64,000 nucleotides of DNA from Phycobacter azelaicus (GTDB lineage: Bacteria > Pseudomonadota > Alphaproteobacteria > Rhodobacterales > Rhodobacteraceae), in the NCBI RefSeq assembly GCF_014884385.1, contig NZ_WKFH01000003.1, forward strand, positions 2,760,001 through 2,824,000, in the 5' to 3' direction. The translations under genes and the position numbers were made by a program. Positions 27,846 to 37,982 of the stretch are shown one piece after another. How positions within the stretch are numbered: the stretch's first letter is position 1; each line of letters opens with the position of its first letter. The notes under the pieces were generated by a model that saw only the letters and a program-made list of their open reading frames with translations, was not told the origin of the DNA and did no database searches.

Positions 27846-28880
27846 TCAGGACCAGCCCTTGCGAAAAAAATGCGGGCTGGCGCCGAATTTGCGTTTGAAC
27901 TGGCGCGAGAAGTGAGTAGTGCTGTTAAATCCTGATGCGAGTGCGATCTCGGTCACTGACATTGATGTTTCATTCATCAGCGCAAAGGCATGGCTCAGGC
28001 GCATGTCGCAATAGACCTGCATCGGGCTTTGGTTGAGATAGCGAGAAAACAGCCGCTCCAACTGGCGGCGGGATATGTCGAGTCGCGTACAAAGATCACT
28101 GATCTGAAGCGGTTCCTCGATGGCTTCCTGCATCAGTTGCAAGGCATTCAAAAGACGTTGATTACGGCTGCCGATAGCGACCGCAAAGTTCGATTTCTGC
28201 GGCGCCGCTTGCCCGCCCGAACGGACGTGAAGGCACATGTCAGCGACAATGATGGCAAGCTGTTTGCCATGACGGGCCTCAATCAGGTTCAGCATTAGAT
28301 CGGTTGCCGCATTGCCGCCGCCGCAGGTCATCAAGGAGCCGGAGATTTCGAATGTATTGCCCGTGGGGATCAGGCGGGGGAAGCGCTCTACGAACCCCGG
28401 TTGGTTCTCCCAGTGCAGGGTAAAGGCCTGATCCTTGAGCAACCCTGCCTGGGCAAGGGCGAAGGCTCCCGTGCAGATCCCACCGATAGCCCGACCGAAC
28501 CGGCTTTCCCGGCGCAGCCAGTTGAGCGTGACCTCGCCCGCGCTGCTTTGTGGCTCAACGCCCGCACAGACAAAACCAAGACTGTCTGCAGGCAGCGGGC
28601 GAAGCGGCATGTCCGGGGTGATGGTCATCCCGTTCGAGCACCGGATCGGAGCACCATCCTCGGTCATCACGAACCAGCGATAGAGCCGTCTGTTGGTCAC
28701 CTGATTGGCAATGCGAAGCGGCTCGATGGCAGCGGCAACCGGCAGCATGGTGGCCTTGTTCAAGAGCAGGAAATAGAAATCCTGTGGCGCTCCATCAAAG
28801 GGCAGGTCCAATTTGGCGGCTGCGCCTTTCTGAACGAAGTTGTCATCTGTCATGGCACGGATCCGGGCGCGAGCGATCAT
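27846..28880 (-). CDS. GlxA/AraC-family transcriptional regulator (DJ-1/PfpI + HTH)
   Basis: 344-residue regulator: N-terminal DJ-1/PfpI-like ligand domain with the nucleophile-elbow cysteine in GGICTGAFALAQAG, and C-terminal double AraC HTH (LQISDLCTRLDISRRQLERL and VTEIALASGFNSTTHFSRQF). Relatives include GbdR and other regulators of quaternary-amine and amino-acid catabolism; the ligand here is unknown. Neither ATG 28880 nor ATG 28853 (MTDDNF) has a strong ribosome site; the shorter start is plausible. Convergent with katG, with no catabolic genes adjacent, so its targets are elsewhere. Confidence 0.85.
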   Translation of the reverse strand: MIARARIRAMTDDNFVQKGAAAKLDLPFDGAPQDFYFLLLNKATMLPVAAAIEPLRIANQVTNRRLYRWFVMTEDGAPIRCSNGMTITPDMPLRPLPADSLGFVCAGVEPQSSAGEVTLNWLRRESRFGRAIGGICTGAFALAQAGLLKDQAFTLHWENQPGFVERFPRLIPTGNTFEISGSLMTCGGGNAATDLMLNLIEARHGKQLAIIVADMCLHVRSGGQAAPQKSNFAVAIGSRNQRLLNALQLMQEAIEEPLQISDLCTRLDISRRQLERLFSRYLNQSPMQVYCDMRLSHAFALMNETSMSVTEIALASGFNSTTHFSRQFKRKFGASPHFFRKGWS

Positions 28881-29087
28881 GTCTTTGGTAGTCCAGAGCG
28901 CGGCTGGCAGGCCCGGAAATTACGACAGGCCAGCCGTGATTTACGACGTGTTCCGGGCGCCGCATCTGCGCGGCCGCAACCGTAAATTCTATGTGCGCCC
29001 CTTGCAGCTCTTTGGGGCCGGCACTAAGACTCAGGTAATACATCGTCGGGTATGATGCCGGACATAAACCAACGCAGGCAGGTTCTA

Positions 29088-29720
29088 ATGATTGATCCCA
29101 CAGAAACATACATGAACACTCTGGTGCCCATGGTGGTCGAACAGACCAGCCGGGGAGAGCGCGCTTACGATATTTTCTCGCGCCTGCTGAAAGAGCGTAT
29201 CATCTTTCTCAATGGCCCGGTTCATGACGGGATGAGCTCGCTGATCGTCGCGCAGCTTTTGCACCTTGAAGCGGAAAACCCGTCCAAGGAAATCTCGATG
29301 TACATCAACTCGCCCGGCGGCGTGGTGACATCCGGTCTGTCGATCTATGACACCATGCAGTACATCAAGCCGAAGGTTTCGACCCTGGTGATCGGTCAGG
29401 CGGCCTCCATGGGCTCGCTGCTGCTGACGGCCGGTGAGCCGGGCATGCGCTTCTCGCTGCCCAACAGCCGTGTGATGGTGCACCAGCCCTCTGGTGGCTA
29501 TCAGGGGCAGGCGACCGACATCATGATTCACGCCGAGGAAACGCTGAAGCTGAAGCGCCGCCTCAATGAAATCTACGTGAAGCACACCGGCCAGGAATAC
29601 GAGAAGATCGAAAACGCGCTTGAGCGTGACAACTTCATGTCGCCGGAAGAGGCAAAAGCCTTTGGTCTGATCGACGAAATCGTTGAAAATCGCGCCAAGG
29701 GTGATGAGGATATCAGCTAA
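29088..29720 (+). CDS. clpP: ATP-dependent Clp protease proteolytic subunit
   Basis: Serine peptidase forming the ClpP barrel. From ATG 29088 ([19 protein letters not shown]), preceded by CAGG, the protein has 210 residues with catalytic S107 (GQAASMGS) and H132 (VMVHQPSGG), and the aspartate further on. The open frame extends to 29052 but the shorter start matches the family and has the better ribosome site. clpX follows after 142 bases with two hairpins and a possible promoter between, so the genes are partly independent. Confidence 0.96.
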   Translation: MIDPTETYMNTLVPMVVEQTSRGERAYDIFSRLLKERIIFLNGPVHDGMSSLIVAQLLHLEAENPSKEISMYINSPGGVVTSGLSIYDTMQYIKPKVSTLVIGQAASMGSLLLTAGEPGMRFSLPNSRVMVHQPSGGYQGQATDIMIHAEETLKLKRRLNEIYVKHTGQEYEKIENALERDNFMSPEEAKAFGLIDEIVENRAKGDEDIS

Positions 29721-29741
29721 GCCCGGTAAATGATCGGGCGC

Positions 29742-29770
29742 GTGTGCCCTATCCCTTTGGGGCACACTTT
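29742..29770 (+). terminator. Hairpin terminator after clpP
   Basis: Arms GTGTGCCC / GGGCACAC followed by TTTG; a smaller stem GCCCG / CGGGC (29721-29739) lies directly after the stop codon. Probably a partial terminator between clpP and clpX. Confidence 0.6.
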
Positions 29771-29798
29771 GACATTGTGACGGCCTGAGTGGTGTCTT
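29769..29798 (+). promoter_or_regulatory. Possible clpX promoter
   Basis: A perfect TTGACA (29769-29774) is followed after 18 bases by TGTCTT, a weak -10. It lies about 65 bases before clpX and just past the clpP hairpin. Confidence 0.35.
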
Positions 29799-29862
29799 AA
29801 GCTGTCAAAAAGGCGCGGAGCGGACTGTCTCGTTTCCGCCGAAGCGGACTGAAAGGTAGAAC

Positions 29863-31128
<1,266 letters not shown>

Positions 31129-31134
31129 TAGCCT

Positions 31135-31671
31135 ATGTGGGTCTTATTTGCGCTGTTGCGCGGAGTGGCGAACGTCTGTTTGACGTTCGCCTTTTTCTAT
31201 GGGGTATGGTGGTATCTGTTCACCTGGATGCCCGAAAATGACCGCCAGACCTTTGATCCGATCTATGCCCGCGATATTCTCGCCGCGCGCCTTCCGGTGG
31301 CAGAGGCTCTGGCAACACGCCGGTTTCACGCAAAAGATGCCGAGACCTGGGACTGTACATATGCCATCGTGCGATTGGGCCCTGATGCACCAGTACAGCC
31401 TCCTACATGGCAGGACCGTGAGATGGGTTGGAAATTCCGGTTCGACGGGGAGTGGGTCGAAAGCCCAAGGGCGGAGCTACCTGTAAATCACTCTGACCAT
31501 ATCGACGCTTGCGCCGAGTATTGGCCAATTGAGCTGTCCACTGAATTGAAGGACACTCTTTACAGTCCTGGCGCCTGGTTCGTGCACGGACAGTATTCAG
31601 TAACCTGTACCTCTATAGCAATGAGAAACGGCTTGCCGCGCTCATCCGGTTTGGGGATTGATCAGGAGTGA
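31135..31671 (+). CDS. Hypothetical membrane-anchored protein after clpX
   Basis: 178-residue protein of unknown function: one N-terminal TM segment (LLRGVANVCLTFAFFYGVWW) then a soluble region with two to three cysteines (AETWDCTYAI, HIDACAEYW, SVTCTS), probably outside the cytoplasm. The ATG is six bases past clpX. Oddly, the DNA for residues 11-20 is a perfect intrinsic terminator. A start at ATG 31228 (MPENDRQ) would avoid this but lose the TM segment. Its own terminator follows at 31697. I recognise no family. Confidence 0.6.
   Translation: MWVLFALLRGVANVCLTFAFFYGVWWYLFTWMPENDRQTFDPIYARDILAARLPVAEALATRRFHAKDAETWDCTYAIVRLGPDAPVQPPTWQDREMGWKFRFDGEWVESPRAELPVNHSDHIDACAEYWPIELSTELKDTLYSPGAWFVHGQYSVTCTSIAMRNGLPRSSGLGIDQE
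31167..31196 (+). terminator. Perfect clpX terminator inside the next ORF
   Basis: Arms GGCGAACGTC / GACGTTCGCC (10 bp, no mismatch), loop TGTTT, then TTTTT. This is a textbook intrinsic terminator 39 bases after the clpX stop, yet it also encodes part of the TM segment of the downstream protein. Confidence 0.85.
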
Positions 31672-31696
31672 CGATTGGCACGTCCCGTAATGAAAA

Positions 31697-31735
31697 CCCG
31701 CAGGCCTGACGGGGCGCTGCGGGCTGTTTTCTTTT
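31697..31735 (+). terminator. Intrinsic terminator after the 178-residue gene
   Basis: Arms CCCGCAG / CTGCGGG, 13-base loop, followed by CTGTTTTCTTTTT. It ends 12 bases before the 3' end of the convergent barrel gene. Confidence 0.75.
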
Positions 31736-31749
31736 TGCAGGGGGGGGGA

Positions 31750-32528
31750 TCAGTTCCGGCGCAGCGGGATCCGCAGACCGAAACTCAGGACGGTCGCCTT
31801 GTTGTCGAACGTAAATGGTGTGCGTGGGCCGTTCCCATTGTCGGAAAGCACAGTCGAGCCGCCCTCTGCCTGACCATAGTCGAAATACCGCAAGGAGGTT
31901 TCGAGTATGATTGGGAACTGGCCCGGATTGTTGACCTCGTAGGAGAAACCCGCCCCGATGGACCAGGCGAAATCCACGTTCTTGTCGCCGCTGAAGGTCC
32001 GCGTCGGGCGCGTGGCAGCCGGGTTCACGCGGGTCCAGCTGCCCATGTCGTTTTCTGCGGCGCCAAGGCCAACCACAATGAACGGCTGAAAGGCGCCCGA
32101 GTTGCCCTGGGCTTCTAGCGGTGAGTAATAGAGAGAGGCCATGGCACCACGGGTCGAGACCGATGCTTGGGTGATATTGGCATGGGTGCTACAGGCCGAT
32201 CCATCCGAGGCGCCGGAGCACGCGCCGGTCACGTTGGATGTGCCGGTGGAAAAGAGGCCCAACTCGCCGCGAAGGCCATTACCCCAGTCAAGTCCGAAAG
32301 AGAGCGAACCAAAAGCCTCGTCGGAGCCATCGACATTGAAGGACACGGTTGGGCGGTCGCGTCTGCCCCGGTCCAGAACCCGCCGTCCCCATCCGGCATC
32401 ATCCATCCGAGTTCGCCCTTGATGTAGGGTGAAGCGCCAAAGAACAGTGACGGTGTATCTGCAGATGCTGCTGTGACCGACATTGAAACGCTGGTTACTG
32501 CGGCCAGAAAGAGGGATTTTTGTGCCAT
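31750..32528 (-). pseudogene. Outer-membrane beta-barrel protein gene with a frameshift
   Basis: Opacity-like small barrel split over two frames. The first starts at ATG 32528 with AGGAA and a signal peptide (MAQKSLFLAAVTSVSMSVTA), then GASPYIKGELGWMMPDGDGG; coding-like sequence continues in another frame from RRDRPTVSFNVDGSDEAFG through glycine/aromatic barrel strands to RIPLRRN. The switch falls near a run of four G (minus strand, 32366-32369); one more G would restore a 259-residue protein. This may be a true mutation, phase variation or a sequencing error. Divergent from the RidA-like gene. Confidence 0.75.
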
Positions 32529-32740
32529 GATTCCTGTGGTCCGTGTTTGCCCTGTTGCGACACAAAATCAATCTGCAGCGGATCACTCGCAACAGGTTTT
32601 GCTGATGAAGTCGCAGATTGAAACGCATTGTTGCTCATATGCCCAAATGTGAATGCTGTTTGTGTGATTTTTGGACGGACTTGGCAAAATGCCCTGGATG
32701 TGATCATGAGGCATGACATTTCCGGATTAGGGAGAAAGTT

Positions 32741-33106
32741 ATGATCAGACGCATTTCGTCGGGTGGAGAATTCGAAAAAACGGTCGGCTATTGCCGGGCT
32801 GTCGTCGCGGGCGGGTTTGTTCACGTGGCCGGGACCGTGGGACAGGGGGATGATGTTGTGTCTCAATGCCGGGCGGCGTTGGAGATCATCGAAAAGGCGT
32901 TGTCCGAGGCTGGGGCTTCTTTTGCCGATGTCGTGCGAGTGAACTACTATTTGCCGGATGCTGCCGAGTTTGAGCCCTGCTGGCCCATGTTGGCCGAAAC
33001 CTTTGGCGACAACCCTCCCGCCGCCACCATGATCGAATGTGGGCTGATTGATCCCAAGTACCGCATTGAAATCGAAGTCACGGCCCTGGATCCTGCAGCC
33101 GGATAG
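32741..33106 (+). CDS. RidA-family protein
   Basis: 121-residue YjgF/YER057c/UK114-fold protein (VAGGFVHVAGTVGQG, ASFADVVRVNYYLPD, RIEIEVTALDP). Archetypal RidA removes reactive enamine/imine intermediates using an arginine in the motif before the last strand; here that segment reads ECGLIDPKYRIEIE and I do not see the arginine in the canonical place, so it may be another Rid subfamily. AGGGAGAA precedes the ATG. Solitary gene. Confidence 0.85.
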   Translation: MIRRISSGGEFEKTVGYCRAVVAGGFVHVAGTVGQGDDVVSQCRAALEIIEKALSEAGASFADVVRVNYYLPDAAEFEPCWPMLAETFGDNPPAATMIECGLIDPKYRIEIEVTALDPAAG

Positions 33107-33309
33107 CCAGAATTCGCCACCTTGGGGTCCTTGTTGAAAACCTCACTAGCCCTTTGTACTGCATCCAGCAGTTTGTGTGAAACGCGGTGAGGACTGACAT
33201 CGCGTACATTGTTGGCGGGCAGACACCGATGGTCAACCAACGGCCGCGTTGACACTGGACCTTGCTGCCAAATTGCGCCATATCGGTGTCAACACTTTCG
33301 GAGGCACCC

Positions 33310-33696
33310 ATGGGAATCCTGAATACTCTTTTGCGCGCTGTGACCTGGTGGAACGGCTCCACGCTAAACACCGCCATCTACACTCGCCGCAAGGGCACCA
33401 AGGTCGGCGAAGATGATCAGGGCAATGTGTTTTATCGCAATGCCGATGACAGCCGTCGCTGGGTCATTTTTAACGGTGAAGCCGAAGCCTCGCGCGTGAG
33501 CCCCGATTGGCACGGCTGGTTGCACCGCACCTTTGATGAGGTGCCAAGCGATAAGCCGCTGGCGCACAAATCGTGGGAAAAGCCACATCAAGAGAATCTG
33601 ACCGGCACGGCCATGGCCTATGCGCCGACGGGCTCGATCCGTCGCGGCGGTGAGCCTCAGGAACGTAGCGACTACGAGGCATGGGTGCCGGAATAA
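33310..33696 (+). CDS. NADH:ubiquinone oxidoreductase 17.2 kDa (NDUFA12-like) subunit
   Basis: 128-residue accessory subunit of respiratory complex I, homologous to mitochondrial NDUFA12 and conserved in alphaproteobacteria. Typical elements: [57 protein letters not shown] and [14 protein letters not shown]. The ATG at 33310 follows GGAGG. It starts the NDUFA12 - mlaD - DUF2155 block common in Rhodobacteraceae. The 203 bases before it hold no recognised gene. Confidence 0.93.
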   Translation: MGILNTLLRAVTWWNGSTLNTAIYTRRKGTKVGEDDQGNVFYRNADDSRRWVIFNGEAEASRVSPDWHGWLHRTFDEVPSDKPLAHKSWEKPHQENLTGTAMAYAPTGSIRRGGEPQERSDYEAWVPE

Positions 33697-33755
33697 GCCC
33701 AGCTGGCACAGGCGCTGCACAGTGTCCAAAAAACTGATCGAGACAGGCAGACGAT

Positions 33756-34217
33756 ATGTCCCATAACACCACAGAGGTCCTTGCGGGCGGCGTAGTTGTC
33801 GCGGCAGCGCTGGCGTTTGCGATCTATGCCGGTCAGGCAGCTGGCCTTTCGAGCGGTGGCGCGGGCTATCCTCTGACGGCCTCCTTCCGCTCTTTGGAGG
33901 GGGTTACGGTCGGCACTGATGTTCGCCTCGCAGGTGTCAAGATCGGCACCGTGACCGGGGTTGAACTGAACCCTGAAACGTTCCGCGCCGATACGCGCTT
34001 TACCGTGCGTGATGGTATCGTCATCCCCGATGACAGCTCGGTCGTAATTTCCTCTGAGGGTTTGCTCGGCGGCAACTTCGTTGAGATCATGCCAGGGGGA
34101 TCTCCCCTCAACCTGGAGCCTGGTGAAGAGATTCTCGACACCCAAGGTGCCGTCAGCCTGATTTCCCTTTTGGTCAAGTTCGTAGCTGGAGGAGATGACG
34201 GCGAGGACGCGAAGTGA
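33756..34217 (+). CDS. mlaD: MlaD, MCE-domain phospholipid-transport component
   Basis: 153-residue inner-membrane-anchored MCE protein that binds phospholipid for the Mla outer-membrane asymmetry pathway. One TM helix (VLAGGVVVAAALAFAIYAG) is followed by the MCE domain: YPLTASFRSLEGVTVGTDVRLAGVKIG, then SSVVISSEGLLGGNFVEIMPGG. Overlaps the next gene by four bases. The mlaEF partners are not in view. Confidence 0.9.
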   Translation: MSHNTTEVLAGGVVVAAALAFAIYAGQAAGLSSGGAGYPLTASFRSLEGVTVGTDVRLAGVKIGTVTGVELNPETFRADTRFTVRDGIVIPDDSSVVISSEGLLGGNFVEIMPGGSPLNLEPGEEILDTQGAVSLISLLVKFVAGGDDGEDAK

Positions 34218-34597
34218 TCCGGCGCCGGATCATTCAAGTTTTCGCTGCGGGTCTTTTTGCCTTCACATCGGCACCCGCACATGCGCAGGAGCCTCAGGGA
34301 GCGGTGTCAGGTTTGGCTGCATTGTTGCGCGGGCTCGACAAGGTCAACGGCCGCACCATTGATGTGGAGGTGCCAATTGGCGGCACTGCAGAGGTACTGG
34401 GTCTTCTGGTGACGGTTGCAGACTGCCGTTATCCGGCCGAGAATCCCACTGGCGATGCCTATGCCTATCTTGCCGTGCGCAGCCCCAGGGATGGACAGAT
34501 CTTCTTTGAGGGATGGATGATCGCCTCGAGCCCTGCGCTCAATGCGCTTGATCACAACCGCTACGATGTCTGGGTCATTCGCTGCAAAAGCAAGTGA
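34214..34597 (+). CDS. DUF2155-domain secreted protein
   Basis: 127-residue protein with a signal peptide (to APAHA) and the alphaproteobacterial DUF2155 domain: ALLRGLDKVNGRTIDVEVPIG, TVADCRYP, FFEGWMIASSPALNALDHNRYDVWVIRCK; the two conserved cysteines could form a disulfide. Function unknown. It overlaps mlaD by four bases, and its last 37 bases overlap the 3' end of the convergent aat gene. Confidence 0.85.
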   Translation: MIRRRIIQVFAAGLFAFTSAPAHAQEPQGAVSGLAALLRGLDKVNGRTIDVEVPIGGTAEVLGLLVTVADCRYPAENPTGDAYAYLAVRSPRDGQIFFEGWMIASSPALNALDHNRYDVWVIRCKSK

Positions 34598-35190
34598 GGC
34601 TGCGGGATTTCAGGCACGGTGAAGTCTGCTTTGAGTTCTTTGGCTTGCTGCAGACGGCGCTGGTAGGCGCTGCGGCTGATTTCAATCGCCCCAAGTGAAG
34701 CAAGGTGATCTGTGATGAACTGGGTGTCGCACAGAACAAAACCAGCCTGACGCAGCCGGTCTATCAGATAGGCTAGCGCGACCTTTGAAGCATCCCGCTG
34801 GCGCGAGAACATGCTTTCCCCGAAAAAGGCTCCGCCAAGCGAAACCCCGTAGACGCCACCTGCAAGCTGTCCTTGGTGCCAGACCTCAAGGGAGTGTGCG
34901 TGGCCCATGTGGTGTAGGTCCAGATAGCGTGCAAAGATCTCGGAATTGATCCAGGTGTCAGGGCGGTCAGCGCAGCCTTCCACGACACGGCTGAAGTCCC
35001 GGTTCACCGTTATCGTGAACCCACCATTGCGGATCCGTTTTGCCAGTGAGCGGGAGATGCGAAACCCATCAAGAGGCAGGATGCCGCGCCGCTTGGGGTC
35101 GACCCAGAAGATCTCGGGATCATCGCGGTGCTCTGACATGGGAAAGATTCCCACGGAATAGGCCTGCAGCAAGAGTTGAGGGGTCAGCAT
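34561..35190 (-). CDS. aat: Leucyl/phenylalanyl-tRNA-protein transferase
   Basis: 209-residue enzyme that adds leucine or phenylalanine to proteins starting with arginine or lysine, marking them for ClpAP degradation. Motifs YSVGIFPMSEHRDDPEIFWV, GGVYGVSLGGAFFGESMFS and FVLCDTQFITDHLASLGA are those of the family. The start at 35190 (MLTPQLLLQAY) matches the family; the open frame runs on upstream. It is downstream of accC on the same strand, with 138 bases between, and converges on DUF2155 with a 37-base coding overlap. Confidence 0.95.
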   Translation of the reverse strand: MLTPQLLLQAYSVGIFPMSEHRDDPEIFWVDPKRRGILPLDGFRISRSLAKRIRNGGFTITVNRDFSRVVEGCADRPDTWINSEIFARYLDLHHMGHAHSLEVWHQGQLAGGVYGVSLGGAFFGESMFSRQRDASKVALAYLIDRLRQAGFVLCDTQFITDHLASLGAIEISRSAYQRRLQQAKELKADFTVPEIPQPHLLLQRMTQTS

Positions 35191-35328
35191 GATATGGTCG
35201 GCCCCGATTGCCTGAAGGTATGGCGCCGCCTCGTTATCGTTTGGGTCGGAGCGCTCTTTTCGAGGGAGAACAGGTAGACAAAGTAGTTGCGGGGCGTACG
35301 AATGCACGCCCCGCCGTTGTTTTCGGCC

Positions 35329-36678
35329 TTATGCGGCCATGTTCTGTTCCAGCCAGCGTTCCAGCCAGTGGATGTCATAGTCACCGGTCAGCACGTCGCG
35401 TTCCTGCAGCAACGCATGGAACAGCGGCACAGTGGTATCCACGCCATCAACGATCAGCTCTCCGAGGGCGCGGCTCAGTCGGGCCAGCGCTTCGGGGCGG
35501 TCACGTCCATGGACGATCAGCTTGCCGATCAGACTATCGTAGTAGGGTGGGATGGAATAGCCGTCATAAAGTGCCGAATCCATCCGAACGCCGAGACCAC
35601 CTGGTGCATGAAACGCCGTGATCTTGCCGGGGCAGGGGGAAAAGTTCGGTAGCTTTTCCGCGTTGATGCGCACCTCGATGGCATGGCCATTGATCACCAG
35701 ATCTTCCTGGGTGAACGATAGCGGCAGGCCGGCAGCCACGCGGATCTGTTCGCGGACCAGATCGACGCCAAAGATACCTTCGGTTACCGGATGCTCCACC
35801 TGAAGGCGCGTGTTCATCTCGATGAAATAGAACTCACCATCCTCATAGAGAAACTCGACGGTGCCCGCGCCGGAGTAGCCCATTTTGCCGATGGCATCTG
35901 CGCAGATCTTACCGATCCGAGCACGTTCTTCGGCACTGATCGAAGGTCCTGGTGCCTCTTCAAAGACCTTCTGGTGGCGGCGCTGCAGCGAGCAGTCCCG
36001 CTCGGCCAGATGCAGGCCGGTTTCCTTGCCATCGCCAAAGACCTGTACCTCGATGTGACGCGGCTTCTGGAGATACTTCTCCATGTAGACTTCGTCATTG
36101 CCAAAGGCGGCTTTGGCCTCAGAACGAGCAGTGGAGAACGCCTGTTCCAGTTCGGCTTCGTCGCGGGCGACTTTCATGCCGCGCCCGCCGCCGCCGGCGG
36201 TGGCCTTGATGATTACGGGGTAACCCATGTCGGCGGCAGCAGCCTTGGCCGTGGCCAGATCCGCGACCCCGCCGTCCGAGCCCGGAACCACTGGAATGCC
36301 AAGCTCTTTGGCGGTCTCCTTGGCGGTGATCTTGTCACCCATGATGCGGATATGAGCAGCCGAGGGGCCGATGAAGGTCAGGCCGTGATCCTCGACGATC
36401 TGCACGAAATTGGCGTTTTCTGACAGGAAGCCATAACCGGGATGGATCGCCTGGGCGCCGGTGATCTCGCAGGCCGAGATGATCGCTGGGATGGAAAGGT
36501 AGCTTTGTGCCCCAGAGGGCGGGCCAATACAGACCGATTCGTCGGCCATGCGCACGTGCATCGCATCCGCATCGGCGGTTGAATGCACGGCGACCGACTG
36601 GATGCCCATCTCGCGGCAGGCACGGATCACGCGCAGGGCGATCTCACCGCGATTGGCAATCAGGATCTTGTCAAACAT
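35329..36678 (-). CDS. accC: Acetyl-CoA carboxylase, biotin carboxylase subunit
   Basis: 449-residue ATP-grasp enzyme that carboxylates biotin on AccB, the first step of fatty-acid synthesis. Visible: [19 protein letters not shown], the ATP-binding [10 protein letters not shown], lid and catalytic segments [34 protein letters not shown]. Ten bases separate it from accB, which precedes it on the minus strand, the usual accBC operon. Confidence 0.97.
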   Translation of the reverse strand: MFDKILIANRGEIALRVIRACREMGIQSVAVHSTADADAMHVRMADESVCIGPPSGAQSYLSIPAIISACEITGAQAIHPGYGFLSENANFVQIVEDHGLTFIGPSAAHIRIMGDKITAKETAKELGIPVVPGSDGGVADLATAKAAAADMGYPVIIKATAGGGGRGMKVARDEAELEQAFSTARSEAKAAFGNDEVYMEKYLQKPRHIEVQVFGDGKETGLHLAERDCSLQRRHQKVFEEAPGPSISAEERARIGKICADAIGKMGYSGAGTVEFLYEDGEFYFIEMNTRLQVEHPVTEGIFGVDLVREQIRVAAGLPLSFTQEDLVINGHAIEVRINAEKLPNFSPCPGKITAFHAPGGLGVRMDSALYDGYSIPPYYDSLIGKLIVHGRDRPEALARLSRALGELIVDGVDTTVPLFHALLQERDVLTGDYDIHWLERWLEQNMAA

Positions 36679-36687
36679 GGGGGATCC

Positions 36688-37182
36688 TTACTCGACGATG
36701 ACCAGGGGGGATCCGAACTCCACGGCGGCGCCGTCTTCGACCAGAATGCGCTTCACAGTGCCGGATTTCGGCGCAGGAATGTGGTTCATGGTCTTCATGG
36801 CTTCGACGATCAAAAGTGTATCGCCTTCGCTGACGCTGTCGCCCACTTTTATGAAGGAGGGCGCGCCCGGTTCGGGCTGGAGATAAACTGTGCCGACCAT
36901 CGGCGAGGTTACCGCGCCGGGGTGGCTGGCGGGATCTTCCGGAGCCTCGGCGGCAGCTGCCGGTGCGGCCGGAGCTGCAACAGGTGCGGCGGCAGGGGCA
37001 GGTGCGGCCTGAACCGCAGCCGGGGCGGCTGCAACAACGCTCTGGCGCGAGACACGCACGTTCAGGCTGTCGTCTTCGCCGTAATCCCTTTTGACCTGCA
37101 GTTCAGTCAGGTCGTTGTCGCGCAGCAGCTCGGCCAGCGCCTTGATGAATGCCACGTCAGCTTCGTGCGTTTTTTCTGTCAT
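36688..37182 (-). CDS. accB: Acetyl-CoA carboxylase biotin carrier protein
   Basis: 164-residue carrier. A helical N-terminal part ([21 protein letters not shown]) is joined by a long alanine/proline linker (residues about 55-90) to the C-terminal biotinyl domain with the biotin site EAMKTMNHI, lysine being modified by biotin ligase. The ATG at 37182 follows GAGGAC; an upstream ATG pair in frame (to 37218) is less likely. First gene of accBC. Confidence 0.96.
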   Translation of the reverse strand: MTEKTHEADVAFIKALAELLRDNDLTELQVKRDYGEDDSLNVRVSRQSVVAAAPAAVQAAPAPAAAPVAAPAAPAAAAEAPEDPASHPGAVTSPMVGTVYLQPEPGAPSFIKVGDSVSEGDTLLIVEAMKTMNHIPAPKSGTVKRILVEDGAAVEFGSPLVIVE

Positions 37183-37345
37183 TTTGTCCTCAGCCGGTTC
37201 CGCCAAGCCTGCCATCATGTCGCAGGCGGCAAATCAGATGCGCTTATAGGCCAAGCTTTACCACAAGGAAAGCGCCACCGTTCATGCGGTGTTGTACTGC
37301 GCACAACATGGGGGCGGCGGCAGGGATTCGCAATCGGGGAACCGC

Positions 37346-37882
37346 TCAAAGCGGCATGCCGGTCAGTTTGGCGACCAGTTCGGGCAGCTTGCGGGCGCCG
37401 AATTTCTCCAGCAGATGCGCGCGATGGGTTTCGATCGTGCGATAAGACAGATCCAGCTTAGCGCCGATCTCCTTTGCCGACAGGCCCTTGCACGTGAGGA
37501 TTGCCACTTCCCTTTCACGCGGGGTGAGACTGACGACCGGACGATCTTCCGAGATATCCGCAAAGGACCAGACCCCGGTTTGGAAAGGGGCCTCCGGGCT
37601 CACAGAGCGACCACGCACCCGGCACCAGAACAATTCGCCGGAACGGCGGCGCATGATGCGCTCGTCGCTATAACTGCCAGTGCGATGCTCTTCTTCCTGA
37701 AGTAGGGCGCCAATGCGATGAAACTCTTCCTGTGTCGGGTAGAGGTCGGCAATCAACAGGTTTTCATAGTCCTGCGGCTGTCCGCCAAAGGTGGCAGCGA
37801 ACTGCAGGTTACAGCGTTTGATGACGCGGCTTTCCAGAACGGCAAGTCCAACAGGGGCATGGTCAAAGGCGATGTCTGTCAT
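37346..37882 (-). CDS. PAS-LuxR transcriptional regulator
   Basis: 178-residue regulator: N-terminal PAS domain (APVGLAVLESRVIKRCNLQF, MRRRSGELFWCRVRGR, GVWSFADISEDR) and C-terminal LuxR HTH (LTPREREVAILTCKGLSAKE, IETHRAHLLEKF). Similar PAS-LuxR proteins sense small ligands or redox state through the PAS fold; no heme- or flavin-binding residues can be assigned from sequence alone. AGGGG before ATG 37882. Divergent from the acyl-CoA ligase gene 100 bases away, so it is a reasonable candidate regulator of the ligase-dehydrogenase pair. Confidence 0.85.
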   Translation of the reverse strand: MTDIAFDHAPVGLAVLESRVIKRCNLQFAATFGGQPQDYENLLIADLYPTQEEFHRIGALLQEEEHRTGSYSDERIMRRRSGELFWCRVRGRSVSPEAPFQTGVWSFADISEDRPVVSLTPREREVAILTCKGLSAKEIGAKLDLSYRTIETHRAHLLEKFGARKLPELVAKLTGMPL

Positions 37883-37982
37883 GGCCCCTATTAACCGGGT
37901 ATTTTTGCGGAATTGAAGGGCCGAGGGGGGCATGAGAGGGTAAATTTGTCGCCAGACAGACGCGCGACATGGGAGGATGACA

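Noticed and set aside
32647..32654. ATGTGAAT, identical to the SoxR half-site, upstream of the barrel gene
   Set aside because: No matching left half-site at the right distance (preceding bases are GCCCAA); likely chance.
33107..33309. Possible small RNA gene or tRNA remnant between the RidA-like and NDUFA12 genes
   Set aside because: I could not fold a cloverleaf or find a terminator or promoter; left unannotated.
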